Positions 44,260-53,172 of a stretch of DNA of 64,000 bases are shown one piece after another. The position numbers and the translations under genes were made by a program. Each line of letters opens with the position of its first letter. The stretch's first letter is position 1. This DNA comes from Alloactinosynnema sp. L-07 (GTDB lineage: Bacteria > Actinomycetota > Actinomycetes > Mycobacteriales > Pseudonocardiaceae), in contig NZ_LN850107.1 of assembly GCF_900070365.1 (NCBI RefSeq), forward strand, positions 2,294,001 to 2,358,000. The letters are read 5' to 3'. The notes beneath the pieces were generated by a model. That model ran no database searches. It had not been told where the DNA came from and saw only the letters and a list, made by a program, of their open reading frames with translations.

Positions 44260-44292
44260 GGGAGCGGGCCGTCCGGGGGACGACCCGCTCCC
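44260..44292 (-). terminator. Terminator of the acetate symporter operon
   Basis: A 15-bp stem with one mismatch (GGGAGCGGG...CCCGCTCCC) lies 15 bases past the stop of the symporter gene and before the sigma-factor gene. Confidence 0.75.
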
Positions 44293-44306
44293 ACACTCCC
44301 CTTTTC

Positions 44307-45923
44307 CTAGTGCGCCGTCGCCTTCTCGGCGTGGGCACCGGTCAGCGCGCGGACCTCCATCTCCGCGTACTTGGCCGCGTCGCCGCGCTTGGAGATCACG
44401 GTGCCGAACCAGCCGAGGAAGAAGGCCAGCGGGATCGACACCAGGCCTGGGTTCTCCAGCGGGAACCAGTGGAAGTCGACACCCTTGATCATCGACTGGG
44501 TGGCCGCCGTCGCGGGCTTGCCCGACACCGCGGGCGAGAACACGATCAGCACGATGCTGGAGATCAGACCGCCGTAGATGCTCCACAGGGCGCCGGAGGT
44601 GTTGAACCGCTTCCAGAACAGCGAGTACACGATGGTCGGCAGGTTCGCCGAGGCCGCGACCGCGAAGGCCAGCGCCACCAGGAACGCGATATTCTGTCCA
44701 TTCGCGACGATTCCGCCGACGATGGCGACCGCGCCGATCACCACCGCGGTGATCCGGGCGACGCGGATTTCCTGGGCCTTGTCGTCTACCTTGCCCTTCT
44801 TGATGATGTTGGCGTAGATGTCGTGGGCGAACGACGCCGACGCGGTGATCGTCAGGCCCGCGACCACGGCCAGGATGGTGGCGAAGGCGACCGCGGCGAT
44901 CAGGCCCAGCAGGACCGGCCCGCCCAGTGCCTCGGCCAGCAGCGGCGCCGCCGAGTTCGCCTTGCCGGGAGCGGCCTTGATGGCGTCGGGGCCGACGAGC
45001 GCGCCCGCGCCGTAGCCCAGGACCAGGGTGAACAGGTAGAAGATGCCGATCAGCCAGATCGCCCACACCACCGAGCGGCGCGCTTCCTTGGCGTTGGGCA
45101 CGGTGTAGAAGCGCATCAGGATGTGCGGCAGGCCCGCGGTGCCCAGCACCAGCGCCAGGCCAAGGGAGACGAAGTCGAGCTTGCTGGTCTCGGTCTTGCC
45201 GTACTGGGCACCCGGGTTGAGCACGGCCTCGGTGCCCGCGCTCTCCACCGCGCCGCCGAGGACGGCGGACAGGTTGAACCCGAACTTCGCCAGCACCCAC
45301 AGCGACATGGCGAGCGCGCCGGTGATGAGCAGCGCGGCCTTGATGATCTGCACCCACGTGGTGCCCTTCATACCACCGACCAGCACATACACGATCATGA
45401 TCACGCCGACGAGGGTGATGACCACGGCCTGCCCGGTCTTGCTGGTGATGCCCAGCAGCAGGGCGACGAGCCCGCCCGCACCGGCCATCTGGGCCAGCAG
45501 GTAGAAGAACGAGACGACCAAAGTGGACGTCGCGGCGGCGGCCCGCACCGGGCGCTGGCGCATCCGGAAGGCGAGCACGTCACCCATCGTGTACTTACCG
45601 GTGTTGCGCAGCAGTTCCGCGACGAGCAGCAGCGCGACGAGCCAGGCGACGAGGAACCCGATGGAGTAGAGGAAGCCGTCATAGCCGTTGAGGGCGATGG
45701 CACCGGCGATGCCGAGGAACGACGCGGCCGACAGGTAGTCACCGGAGATGGCGACGCCGTTCTGCGGGCCGGTGAAGGAGCGGCCGCCCGCGTAGTAGTC
45801 GGCGGCGGTCTTGGTGTTGCGGCTGGCCCGGAACACCACGACCAGCGTGATCGCGACGAACAGGCCGAAGATCGCCATGTTGAGGACGGGGTTGTTGCCC
45901 GCCACCTGCGCGGCCAGCGTCAT
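44307..45923 (-). CDS. actP: Cation/acetate symporter, SSS family
   Basis: A 538-residue sodium:solute symporter with about 13 transmembrane helices. ActP-like motifs include DYYAGGRSFTGPQNGVAISG, GDYLSAASFLGIAGAIAL and GTAGLPHILMRFYTVPNAKEAR. It should import acetate or similar short carboxylates. Its ATG overlaps the stop of the small DUF485 gene (ATGA), the usual ActP pairing. Acetyl-CoA synthetase and a LytS-type two-component system lie in the same block. Confidence 0.93.
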   Translation of the reverse strand: MTLAAQVAGNNPVLNMAIFGLFVAITLVVVFRASRNTKTAADYYAGGRSFTGPQNGVAISGDYLSAASFLGIAGAIALNGYDGFLYSIGFLVAWLVALLLVAELLRNTGKYTMGDVLAFRMRQRPVRAAAATSTLVVSFFYLLAQMAGAGGLVALLLGITSKTGQAVVITLVGVIMIVYVLVGGMKGTTWVQIIKAALLITGALAMSLWVLAKFGFNLSAVLGGAVESAGTEAVLNPGAQYGKTETSKLDFVSLGLALVLGTAGLPHILMRFYTVPNAKEARRSVVWAIWLIGIFYLFTLVLGYGAGALVGPDAIKAAPGKANSAAPLLAEALGGPVLLGLIAAVAFATILAVVAGLTITASASFAHDIYANIIKKGKVDDKAQEIRVARITAVVIGAVAIVGGIVANGQNIAFLVALAFAVAASANLPTIVYSLFWKRFNTSGALWSIYGGLISSIVLIVFSPAVSGKPATAATQSMIKGVDFHWFPLENPGLVSIPLAFFLGWFGTVISKRGDAAKYAEMEVRALTGAHAEKATAH

Positions 45924-46267
45924 GACAGGTCTCCCTCGATCTCGTGGCGGATCTTCTCCGCGGCGGGGTCGAGGTGTTTGGTCGCGTGCCGCACATACAG
46001 CGCGGTGATCCCGAAGGTGGTGACGAACTGCAGCAGGCCCAGCACGAGGCCGACGTTGATGTTGCCCCACAGCTTGGTCGACATGAAGCCGTGCGCGTAG
46101 TCGGCCAGCAGCACGTAAGCCATGTACCAGACGAAGAACAGCGCGGTCATCGGGAAGACGAACCGACGCAGGCGCCTGCGCAATGACACGAACTCCGGGC
46201 TGGCTTGGATCTCGGTCCAGGCCGGGTGCTGGTCCGGCGGGCGGACCTCGGGTTCGGTGACTGTCAT
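45920..46267 (-). CDS. DUF485 membrane protein, ActP partner
   Basis: 115 residues with two transmembrane segments (VFPMTALFFVWYMAYVLLAD and VGLVLGLLQFVTTFGITALY), the standard DUF485/YjcH layout. The ATG at 46267 has GGAGG five bases upstream; the ATG at 46282 has none. Translationally coupled to the symporter downstream. Confidence 0.9.
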   Translation of the reverse strand: MTVTEPEVRPPDQHPAWTEIQASPEFVSLRRRLRRFVFPMTALFFVWYMAYVLLADYAHGFMSTKLWGNINVGLVLGLLQFVTTFGITALYVRHATKHLDPAAEKIRHEIEGDLS

Positions 46268-46332
46268 CGCGGCCTCCGTCATGGGGATCGGGTTTCCCGT
46301 GACCGTAGGAAGATCCCGCCGCGAAGAACCCG

Positions 46333-48096
46333 TCAGCGGCCCAGACGTCGAGTGATGCGACGAACGGCCGACGAACGGCGGGCTTGCCAGGATGAGTGGC
46401 CCAGGTCACGTCCGGAGTCCGGGCGGGTGGGCTGCTGCTCGCCGAGGTGCAGGCGCAGCATCGCCGCAGCGGCCCAGGACGGCGGACGGCCCAACAGCGA
46501 TACTCCGATCATCGTAGCGAAAGCCAGCGGCACCGACCACGGCGCGGGCTGGGCGACCAGGATCGCTTGCCAGCCGGACAGTTCACCGCCGAACAGGGTC
46601 GCCGCGATCGCGCCCGCCGAGGCGAGCAGGCCGACGGTGACCCCCGCGATCGCGCCCGCCTTCGTCAGCCGCGACCACCAGATACCCAGCACCAACAGCG
46701 GGCAGAACGTCGACGCGGCGACCGTGAAACCCCAGGTGACCAGTACGCCCGCGTCAATGCGAGCCGAGGGCAGGGCGAGCATGACCACGACCGCGGCGGC
46801 GGCGAACACCGTGCCACGCAACCGATTCAGACCGCCGGGAAGCAGGTCGTGGGCGATGGCGCCGGAGACGACGAGCAGCAGGCCGAGCGAGGTGGCGAGG
46901 AACGCGGCGAAGGCGCCCGCGGTGAGCAGACCGGTGAACACGTTGCCCCAGCCGCCGACCTCCACTTGGGACGGCAGGGCGACCACGGCGGTGTCGGTGG
47001 TGCCCGCCAGGTAGAGCTGCGGCACGAGGACCTTCGCCAGCGTCCCGTAGACACCGGGCAGGAGGTAGAAGATGCTGAGCAGTCCCACCGTGATCGCGGC
47101 GGTGCGGCGCGCGGCGCGTCCGTCGGGGCTGGTGTGGAAGCGGACGAGCACGTGCGGCAGTCCCATGGTGCCGAGCATGGTGGCGATCAGGATCGCCCAG
47201 GTGCCCAGCAGCGGGTAGCCCGCGTGCCGCAGGTCGAGCAGGGGCCGCTGCCAGCCGGGGCCGCCGGGCGCCGCGCCGCCGCGCGGCAGGGGCACGGGGG
47301 TTCCCTCGGCGAAGACGAGCGTGGTGCCCGCGGGTGCGCGCAGTTCACCCGCGGGCAGGGTCTCGCGGGCGCCGTCCTGGCGGATCACCTCCGTCGGTTC
47401 CCGCAGTTCGAGGGTGACGTCGACCTGGAAGTCGACCGGCGTGTCCTTGGTGAAGTGGGTGAACTCCACCGGGTGCACGGCCTCGTGTCGCACCGCCGGG
47501 CCCGCCTGGATGAGCAGCCAGATCGCCGGGACGATGAACAGGATCAGCTTGAGATAGAACTGGAACGCCTGGACATAGGTGGCCGCGCGCATCCCGCCCA
47601 GGGCGAGAGTGATGCTGACTGCCGCCGCGGCGATGACCACACCGACCCAGTACTGACTGCCACTGACCGCCGACAGGACGAGCCCGGACGTGCGGAACTG
47701 CGGCACCAGGTACAGCCCGCCGATCACCAGCACGACCACGGCCGAGAGCTTGCGCAGCGAGTGCGACGCCAGCCGCGCCACGGCGAAGTCGGGCACGGTC
47801 AGCGCGCCGGAGCGGCGCATCGGGGCGGCCACCAGCACCAGCATCGCCACGTAGCCCGCGGTGAACCCGACCGGGTACCACAGCGCGCCCATGCCGTCCT
47901 TGACCACGAGTCCGGCCACGCCGAGGAACGACGCGGCCGACAGGTACTCCCCCGACACCGCCGCCGAGTTCAGCAGCGGCGAGACCCGCCGGGAAGCGAC
48001 GAGGAAGTCCGAGGTGGTGCGCATGGCGGCGATGCCGCGCAGTCCGATGAGGAGCGTGACGAGCACGACCGGGGCGACCGACAGGAACGCGATCAT
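46333..48096 (-). CDS. Second SSS-family (ActP-like) symporter with an extra external insert
   Basis: 587 residues. It keeps the family motifs (TTSDFLVASRRVSPLLNSAAVSGEYLSAASF, GTMGLPHVLVRFHTSPDGRAAR). Between membrane segments around residues 200-290 it carries a hydrophilic insert (VDFQVDVTLELREPTEV, ETLPAGELRAPAGTT) absent from the first symporter; it looks beta-rich and may face outside. The C-terminus is long and basic. The ATG at 48096 lies two bases after the stop of the small membrane gene upstream. Substrate may be acetate, pyruvate or another monocarboxylate. Confidence 0.85.
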   Translation of the reverse strand: MIAFLSVAPVVLVTLLIGLRGIAAMRTTSDFLVASRRVSPLLNSAAVSGEYLSAASFLGVAGLVVKDGMGALWYPVGFTAGYVAMLVLVAAPMRRSGALTVPDFAVARLASHSLRKLSAVVVLVIGGLYLVPQFRTSGLVLSAVSGSQYWVGVVIAAAAVSITLALGGMRAATYVQAFQFYLKLILFIVPAIWLLIQAGPAVRHEAVHPVEFTHFTKDTPVDFQVDVTLELREPTEVIRQDGARETLPAGELRAPAGTTLVFAEGTPVPLPRGGAAPGGPGWQRPLLDLRHAGYPLLGTWAILIATMLGTMGLPHVLVRFHTSPDGRAARRTAAITVGLLSIFYLLPGVYGTLAKVLVPQLYLAGTTDTAVVALPSQVEVGGWGNVFTGLLTAGAFAAFLATSLGLLLVVSGAIAHDLLPGGLNRLRGTVFAAAAVVVMLALPSARIDAGVLVTWGFTVAASTFCPLLVLGIWWSRLTKAGAIAGVTVGLLASAGAIAATLFGGELSGWQAILVAQPAPWSVPLAFATMIGVSLLGRPPSWAAAAMLRLHLGEQQPTRPDSGRDLGHSSWQARRSSAVRRITRRLGR

Positions 48097-48098
48097 GC

Positions 48099-48443
48099 CT
48101 AGTCGTCTTCGACTTGTTCGGCCCGGCGCAGCTGCCAGGCCGCCAGACCGACCATCAGCGGGTAGGGCAGCGTGGCCATGGCCAGCCACGACACCGGGAT
48201 GCCCAGCAGCCGCACGTCGTCGAGCCCGGGGAACGCGGCCAGCAGCGCTGGCAACCCGAGCAGCACGACGACCAGCAGGATCAGCGGCAGCAACGCCCGC
48301 CTGCGCTGAGCGGTGTAGATCCGCATGGCGTGCTGCACGTCAGACGGGTCCAGCACCGGCGGCCGCCACGCGGTGAGCACCCGGCGGCGCGCGTGCGCCA
48401 GCCGCGTCTGGGGGCTGGTGACCGCGACCCGGCGCGAGGGCAT
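48099..48443 (-). CDS. Small two-helix membrane protein, partner of the second symporter
   Basis: 114 residues: a basic N-terminus and two hydrophobic segments (LLPLILLVVVLLGLPALLAAF and VSWLAMATLPYPLMVGLAAW). Position and topology mirror the DUF485 partner of the first symporter. Its ATG shares a base with the response-regulator stop (TGATG), so it is co-translated with the two-component system. Confidence 0.8.
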   Translation of the reverse strand: MPSRRVAVTSPQTRLAHARRRVLTAWRPPVLDPSDVQHAMRIYTAQRRRALLPLILLVVVLLGLPALLAAFPGLDDVRLLGIPVSWLAMATLPYPLMVGLAAWQLRRAEQVEDD

Positions 48444-49219
48444 CAGGCCCGCCCGCCGAGCTCGCCGCGCTGCGCCGCGCGCAGCAGCCGTTCCCGCAGC
48501 TCACGGGCGTGTCGACGGCTCACCGGCACGTCGCCGAGGTCGGTGTGGGCCAGCATCCCGCCGACCGAGTCGCTGCGCAGCTCCCGGACCGCGTCGATGG
48601 CCACCAGGTAGCCGCGGTGCACGCGCGCGAACCCGGCGTTCTCCCAGTACTCCAGCAGCCGGGAGATCGGCATCCGCACCAGGTGAACGCCGCCGCGGGT
48701 GTGCAGGCGCACGTAGTCGCCCTGCGCCTCGACGAACTCGACGTCGGTGCGCCGCACGTAGCGGATGCGGCCGTCGGCCTCCACCGGCAGCACCGGCATC
48801 GCGTCCGGCTTGGTCGACTCCGGTGCGGCGGGCGCCGCGGTCTTGTCCACAGGCGCCGGGGTCACCATCCGGGCCACCCGCGACATCGTGGCGGCGAGGC
48901 GTTCGGCGCGCACGGGTTTGAGCAGGTAGTCGACCGCGCCGATGCCGTAGGCCGACACCGCGTGCCCGTCGTAGGCGGTGACGAAGACGATCACCGGCGG
49001 CTTGCTCAGCTTCGACAGCAGCGAGGCCAGCTCCAGCCCGTTCATCCCGGGCATGGAGATGTCGAGGAACACCGCGTCGAACTGGCCGCCCTCGATCAGC
49101 CGCAGCGCGGTCAGCGCGTCGCCCGCCGCGGTGACGTCGGCGACCTCCGGAGCCGCGCGCAGCAACCTGCACAGCTCATCGAGCGCCGCCTTGACGTCGT
49201 CGACCGCGAGTACCCGCAT
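48443..49219 (-). CDS. LytTR-type response regulator
   Basis: 258 residues. The receiver domain (1-120) has the acidic pair (AVDD), the phosphorylation site AVFLDISMPGMNG, VFVTAYD and the KPV lysine. An Ala/Pro linker leads to a LytTR DNA-binding domain (YVRRTDVEFVEAQGDYVRLHT, FARVHRGYLVAIDAV). Start and stop overlap the neighbours (TGATG both times). Its place between the histidine kinase and the second symporter pair suggests it controls carboxylate uptake. Confidence 0.92.
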   Translation of the reverse strand: MRVLAVDDVKAALDELCRLLRAAPEVADVTAAGDALTALRLIEGGQFDAVFLDISMPGMNGLELASLLSKLSKPPVIVFVTAYDGHAVSAYGIGAVDYLLKPVRAERLAATMSRVARMVTPAPVDKTAAPAAPESTKPDAMPVLPVEADGRIRYVRRTDVEFVEAQGDYVRLHTRGGVHLVRMPISRLLEYWENAGFARVHRGYLVAIDAVRELRSDSVGGMLAHTDLGDVPVSRRHARELRERLLRAAQRGELGGRA

Positions 49220-50286
49220 CACCGCGTCACCCCCGGCTGGAACACCGGCACGCGCACGACGATCCGGGTGCCCGCCTCGGGCGCGGTCTCCACCACCAGG
49301 CCGTACCACGCACCGTAGACATTCCTCAGTCGACGGTCCACATTGGCCAGTCCGATGCTGCCCGCGCGGCCGTGGCCGGCCAGGATCGCCTCGGCCACCG
49401 CGGGGTCCATCCCCACCCCGTCGTCCTCCACGCTGATCACGCAGTCGTTGCCCTCCGCCTCGCCGCGCACCTGCACGACGCCGTCGCCCGCGCGGGGCTC
49501 GATGCCGTGTCGGACCGCGTTCTCCACCAATGGCTGCAACACCAGATAAGGGATGGTCACGGCCAGGACCTCCGGGGCGACCCGGATCTGCACCCGCAGC
49601 CGGTCGCCGAGCACCGCGCGCTGCAGCGCCAGGTAGGTCTCGATGGCGTGGAACTCGTCGGCCAGGGTGGTGAACTCGCCGTGGCTGGCCAGGCTGTAGC
49701 GGTTGTAGTCGGCGAAGTCGAGCATCAGCTCGCGGGACCGCTCGGGGTCGGAGTGCACCAGCGAGGCGATCACGGTCAGCGCGTTGTAGACGAAGTGCGG
49801 GGAGATCTCCGCCCGCAGCGCCCGCAGCTCGGCCTGGGCGGCGTACTCGGCCGAGGCCTCCAGCCGGGCCCGCTCCAGCGCCGCGACGATCCACTCGGCC
49901 ACCTCGCGGATCGCCGACGCCCGACCCGCGCCGAAGATGATCAGCACCCCCGCGAGTTCGTCGTGGACATGCAGCGGCAACACCAGCAGCGGCGAGCGGC
50001 CCGCCCTGGTCTCGGTGTGCATGACCTCCTGCATGAGGGCCGCGACCCGGTCGACCGGGGCGGCCTTGCCCGACCAGACCGGCTGCCCCGACAGGTCGGC
50101 CAGGGCCACGCCCTCGACGTCGAGCAGCTTGCGCACGCCGCGCGCGACCTGGCGGACCCGGGTACCCGCCAGCCCATCGGACAGATCGTCGGCGATCTGG
50201 CGGGCGGTACCCAGCACAGCGGCGGCATCGGCCCGGGACGCCCATGGCGACCAGGACCGTGTCGGCGGCTGCGCTGGCACGGACAT
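49219..50286 (-). CDS. LytS-family sensor histidine kinase (soluble, GAF-like sensor)
   Basis: 355 residues. There is no transmembrane segment; the N-terminal ~150 residues look like a GAF domain (VEGVALADLSGQPVWSG, LLVLPLHVHDELAGVLIIFG). The His box ISPHFVYNAL and the ATP-binding N/G boxes (LQPLVENAVRHGIEP, VEDDGVGMD, GSIGLANVDRRL) are typical of LytS kinases. It probably senses a cytosolic signal. Divergent from acetyl-CoA synthetase across a 146-bp promoter region. Confidence 0.9.
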   Translation of the reverse strand: MSVPAQPPTRSWSPWASRADAAAVLGTARQIADDLSDGLAGTRVRQVARGVRKLLDVEGVALADLSGQPVWSGKAAPVDRVAALMQEVMHTETRAGRSPLLVLPLHVHDELAGVLIIFGAGRASAIREVAEWIVAALERARLEASAEYAAQAELRALRAEISPHFVYNALTVIASLVHSDPERSRELMLDFADYNRYSLASHGEFTTLADEFHAIETYLALQRAVLGDRLRVQIRVAPEVLAVTIPYLVLQPLVENAVRHGIEPRAGDGVVQVRGEAEGNDCVISVEDDGVGMDPAVAEAILAGHGRAGSIGLANVDRRLRNVYGAWYGLVVETAPEAGTRIVVRVPVFQPGVTR

Positions 50287-50432
50287 GGGACGATGTTAGG
50301 GGACGGTCGCCCGCGCGCCACCACTCATCGACCGTTCGTCCCCCGCCCCGCACCGTCCGTCGCCGTGGCCCCACCTGGGCTCGGCCCGTTCCTAACGTTG
50401 GCGGCCACCGACGGGCATTTGCGGGAGCAGCA
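50287..50432. promoter_or_regulatory. Divergent promoter region of the acetate module
   Basis: 146 bases between the kinase (minus) and acetyl-CoA synthetase (plus). It must drive both transcripts. No palindrome or clear -35/-10 pair stood out. Confidence 0.4.
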
Positions 50433-52367
50433 ATGGACTCACAGACCTTGGCCAACCTGATGGACGAACGGCGCACCTTCGCCCCAAGCGCGCAGTTCCG
50501 CGCCTCGGCGAACGCCACCGCCCAGCTCTACGCGGAAGCCGATACCGACCGCGACGCCTTCTGGGCCACCCAGGCCAGGCGGCTGAGCTGGGCGACCGAG
50601 TGGTCCCAGGTCCTGGACTGGTCCGACGCGCCGTTCGCCAAGTGGTTCGTCGGCGGCACCCTCAACGTCGCCTACAACTGCGTGGACCGCCACGTCGAGG
50701 CGGGCTTGGGCGACCGGGTGGCGATCCACTGGGAGGGCGAGGGCGCCGACACCCGCACCATCACCTACCGCGACCTGCGACAAGAGGTGTCGAGGACCGC
50801 CAACGGCCTCGCCTCCCTGGGTCTGGTCGCGGGCGATCGGGTGGCGATCCAACTCCCGATGATCCCCGAGGCCGTGTTCGCGATGCTCGCCTGCGCCCGC
50901 CTTGGCCTGGTCCACTCGGTCGTCTTCGGCGGCTTCTCCCCTACCGCGCTGCGCTCGCGCATCGACGACGCCCAGGCCAGGGTCCTGATCACGGCCGACG
51001 GCCAGTTCCGCCGAGGCGGCGCGGTGCCGATGAAGGCAGGTGTCGACGAGGCACTGGCCGACACCCCGTCGATCGAGCATGTCGTGGTGGTTCGGCGCAC
51101 CGGCTCCACTGTGGACTGGACGGAGGGCCGTGACCTGTGGTGGCACGACCTGGTCGACCACCAGCCCGACACCCACACCCCGCAGGCGTTTGATGCCGAG
51201 CACCCGCTGTTCATCCTCTACACCTCAGGCACCACCGGGAATCCGAAAGGCATCCTGCACACCAGCGGCGGCTACCTGACGCAGGCCGCCTACACCCACA
51301 ACGTGGTCTTCGACTTCAAACCGGAGACTGATGTCTACTGGTGCACCGCCGACATCGGCTGGGTGACCGGCCACTCTTACATCGTGTACGGCCCACTCGC
51401 CAACGGCGCCACCCAGGTGATCTACGAGGGCACCCCAGACACCCCACACCAGGGCCGCCACTGGGAGATCATCCAGAAGTACGGGGTGTCGGTGTATTAC
51501 ACGGCCCCGACCCTGATCCGCACCTTCATGAAGTGGGGCGACTCGATCCCCGCCGAGTACGACCTGACATCGCTGCGGGTCCTCGGCAGCGTCGGCGAGC
51601 CGATCAACCCCGAAGCCTGGATGTGGTACCGCGAACACGTCGGCGATGACCGCTGCCCCATCGTGGACACCTGGTGGCAAACCGAAACCGGCGCCATGAT
51701 GATCAGCCCACTCCCAGGGGTGACCTCAACCAAGCCAGGGTCCGCGCAGCGCGCACTACCGGGAATCAGCGCCACCGTCGTGGACGACTCAGGCACCCCG
51801 GTCGGCCCGGGCGGCGGCGGCTACCTGGTCCTTGACAAGCCCTGGCCCGCGATGCTGCGGGGCATCTGGGGCGACGAGGACCGCTTCCGCGAGACCTACT
51901 GGTCCCGCTTCGCCGACCAGGGCTTCTACTTCGCAGGCGACGGCGCCAAATACGACGCCGACGGCGACATTTGGCTACTGGGCCGGGTGGACGACGTGAT
52001 GAACGTGTCCGGCCACCGAATCTCCACCACAGAGGTCGAGTCCGCCCTGGTCTCCCACCCAAGCGTCGCCGAGGCAGCGGTAGTCGGCGCGGCGGATGAG
52101 ACCACCGGCCAGGGCATCGTCGCCTTCGTCATCCTGCGCGGCGGCGCCGAGGGTGCGGTGCAGGAACTACGAGATCACGTGGCCAAGGAAATCGGCCCAA
52201 TCGCCAAACCACGCCAAGTGCTCGTCGTGCCAGAACTCCCGAAAACCCGCTCCGGCAAGATCATGCGAAGGCTTCTCCGCGACATCGCCGAAAACCGCGA
52301 AGTAGGCGACACAACCACCCTGGCCGACAGCTCGGTAATGGACCAAATCGCAAAGGGTCTGAGCTAA
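50433..52367 (+). CDS. acs: Acetyl-CoA synthetase (AMP-forming)
   Basis: 644 residues, normal length. Motifs: YTSGTTGNPKGI, WTADIGWVTGHSY-like (WCTADIGWVTGHSY), DTWWQTETG, GRVDDVMNVSGHR and the C-terminal KTRSGKIMRRLLR with the catalytic lysine, which in family members is controlled by acetylation. The ATG at 50433 follows GGGAG. It activates acetate brought in by the adjacent symporters. Confidence 0.93.
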   Translation: MDSQTLANLMDERRTFAPSAQFRASANATAQLYAEADTDRDAFWATQARRLSWATEWSQVLDWSDAPFAKWFVGGTLNVAYNCVDRHVEAGLGDRVAIHWEGEGADTRTITYRDLRQEVSRTANGLASLGLVAGDRVAIQLPMIPEAVFAMLACARLGLVHSVVFGGFSPTALRSRIDDAQARVLITADGQFRRGGAVPMKAGVDEALADTPSIEHVVVVRRTGSTVDWTEGRDLWWHDLVDHQPDTHTPQAFDAEHPLFILYTSGTTGNPKGILHTSGGYLTQAAYTHNVVFDFKPETDVYWCTADIGWVTGHSYIVYGPLANGATQVIYEGTPDTPHQGRHWEIIQKYGVSVYYTAPTLIRTFMKWGDSIPAEYDLTSLRVLGSVGEPINPEAWMWYREHVGDDRCPIVDTWWQTETGAMMISPLPGVTSTKPGSAQRALPGISATVVDDSGTPVGPGGGGYLVLDKPWPAMLRGIWGDEDRFRETYWSRFADQGFYFAGDGAKYDADGDIWLLGRVDDVMNVSGHRISTTEVESALVSHPSVAEAAVVGAADETTGQGIVAFVILRGGAEGAVQELRDHVAKEIGPIAKPRQVLVVPELPKTRSGKIMRRLLRDIAENREVGDTTTLADSSVMDQIAKGLS

Positions 52368-52417
52368 AAACCCACCCAAGGCAGGGCCCCCGAAAACGCG
52401 ACGGTCCGTACGGAACG

Positions 52418-52556
52418 GCCTGTTTGGGTGGTTCGCCTTGATTTGGGGGAAATGGGCCTAAAATCGCGGTGCGGGTGAGGTTCCTTGAGCTCGCCTTTTG
52501 ACCCGCACAGGCCCATTTCTAGGGGCCCCAAATCAAGGCGAACCACCCAAACAGGC
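52418..52556. repeat. 139-bp element with perfect 31-bp terminal inverted repeats
   Basis: Arms 52418-52448 and 52526-52556 are perfectly complementary. A second, offset pair (GAAATGGGCCT at 52449-52459 with 52509-52519) and a third (GCGGGT with ACCCGC) extend the stem. It fills most of the 297-bp gap between acs and the VOC gene. It could be a MITE-like or REP-like element, a structured RNA, or an extreme terminator. No target-site duplication was recognised. Confidence 0.85.
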
Positions 52557-52664
52557 GCCCACCAGCAAACTGGCCCACCTGCGGACTAGCACTGGGCCGA
52601 TCCACCGAGCCGATCCACCGCGACGGACCTAGAGTCGAGGGACGAGCCGAAGGAGGTAAGCCAG

Positions 52665-53051
52665 ATGAGTGGACGAGTCGTGCACTTCGAGATCCCGTTC
52701 GACGACGGCGACCGGGCCAGGGCCTTCTACCAGGAGGTGTTCGGCTGGCAGATCCAAGAGATGCCCGAGATGAACTACACGATGGTGTCCACCGGACCCA
52801 GCGGCGAACAGGGACCGACCGAGTCCGGGTACATCAACGGCGGCATGATGGCCAGGGCAGGCGGCCAGTGGTCCCCCACCCCGGTCCTCGTGGTCGACGT
52901 CGCCAGCATCGATGACGCGCTGACCGAGGTCGGCAAGCGCGGCGGCAAGACGGTGACCGAGAAGATGGCGGTCGGCGACATGGGATTCGCGGCGTACTTC
53001 ACTGATCCCGAGGGCAATGTGATGGGTCTGTGGGAGACCGCGAAGGCGTAA
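52665..53051 (+). CDS. VOC/glyoxalase-fold protein
   Basis: 128 residues: VVHFEIPFDDGDRARAFYQEVFGWQ at the start and MGFAAYFTDPEGNVMGLWET at the end, a single VOC domain. The ATG at 52665 follows GGAGGTAAG. Such proteins bind a metal or small ligands; no specific substrate can be inferred. It stands alone between the hairpin element and the GH125-type gene. Confidence 0.88.
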   Translation: MSGRVVHFEIPFDDGDRARAFYQEVFGWQIQEMPEMNYTMVSTGPSGEQGPTESGYINGGMMARAGGQWSPTPVLVVDVASIDDALTEVGKRGGKTVTEKMAVGDMGFAAYFTDPEGNVMGLWETAKA

Positions 53052-53172
53052 CTCAGCAGGCATCCTCAACTCACGTGCCTTGTCCGACGTTGGGGTGGCG
53101 GCGCCGTGACCTGATGGAGTGGGGCGGGCACACCGCGTAGGGTGTGGAAGATCGACCCCCGAGGAGGCCACC

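Noticed and set aside
48443..50518. 691-codon frame suggesting a kinase-regulator fusion
   Set aside because: The upstream part is an off-frame translation of the histidine kinase gene; the regulator starts at ATG 49219 overlapping the kinase stop.
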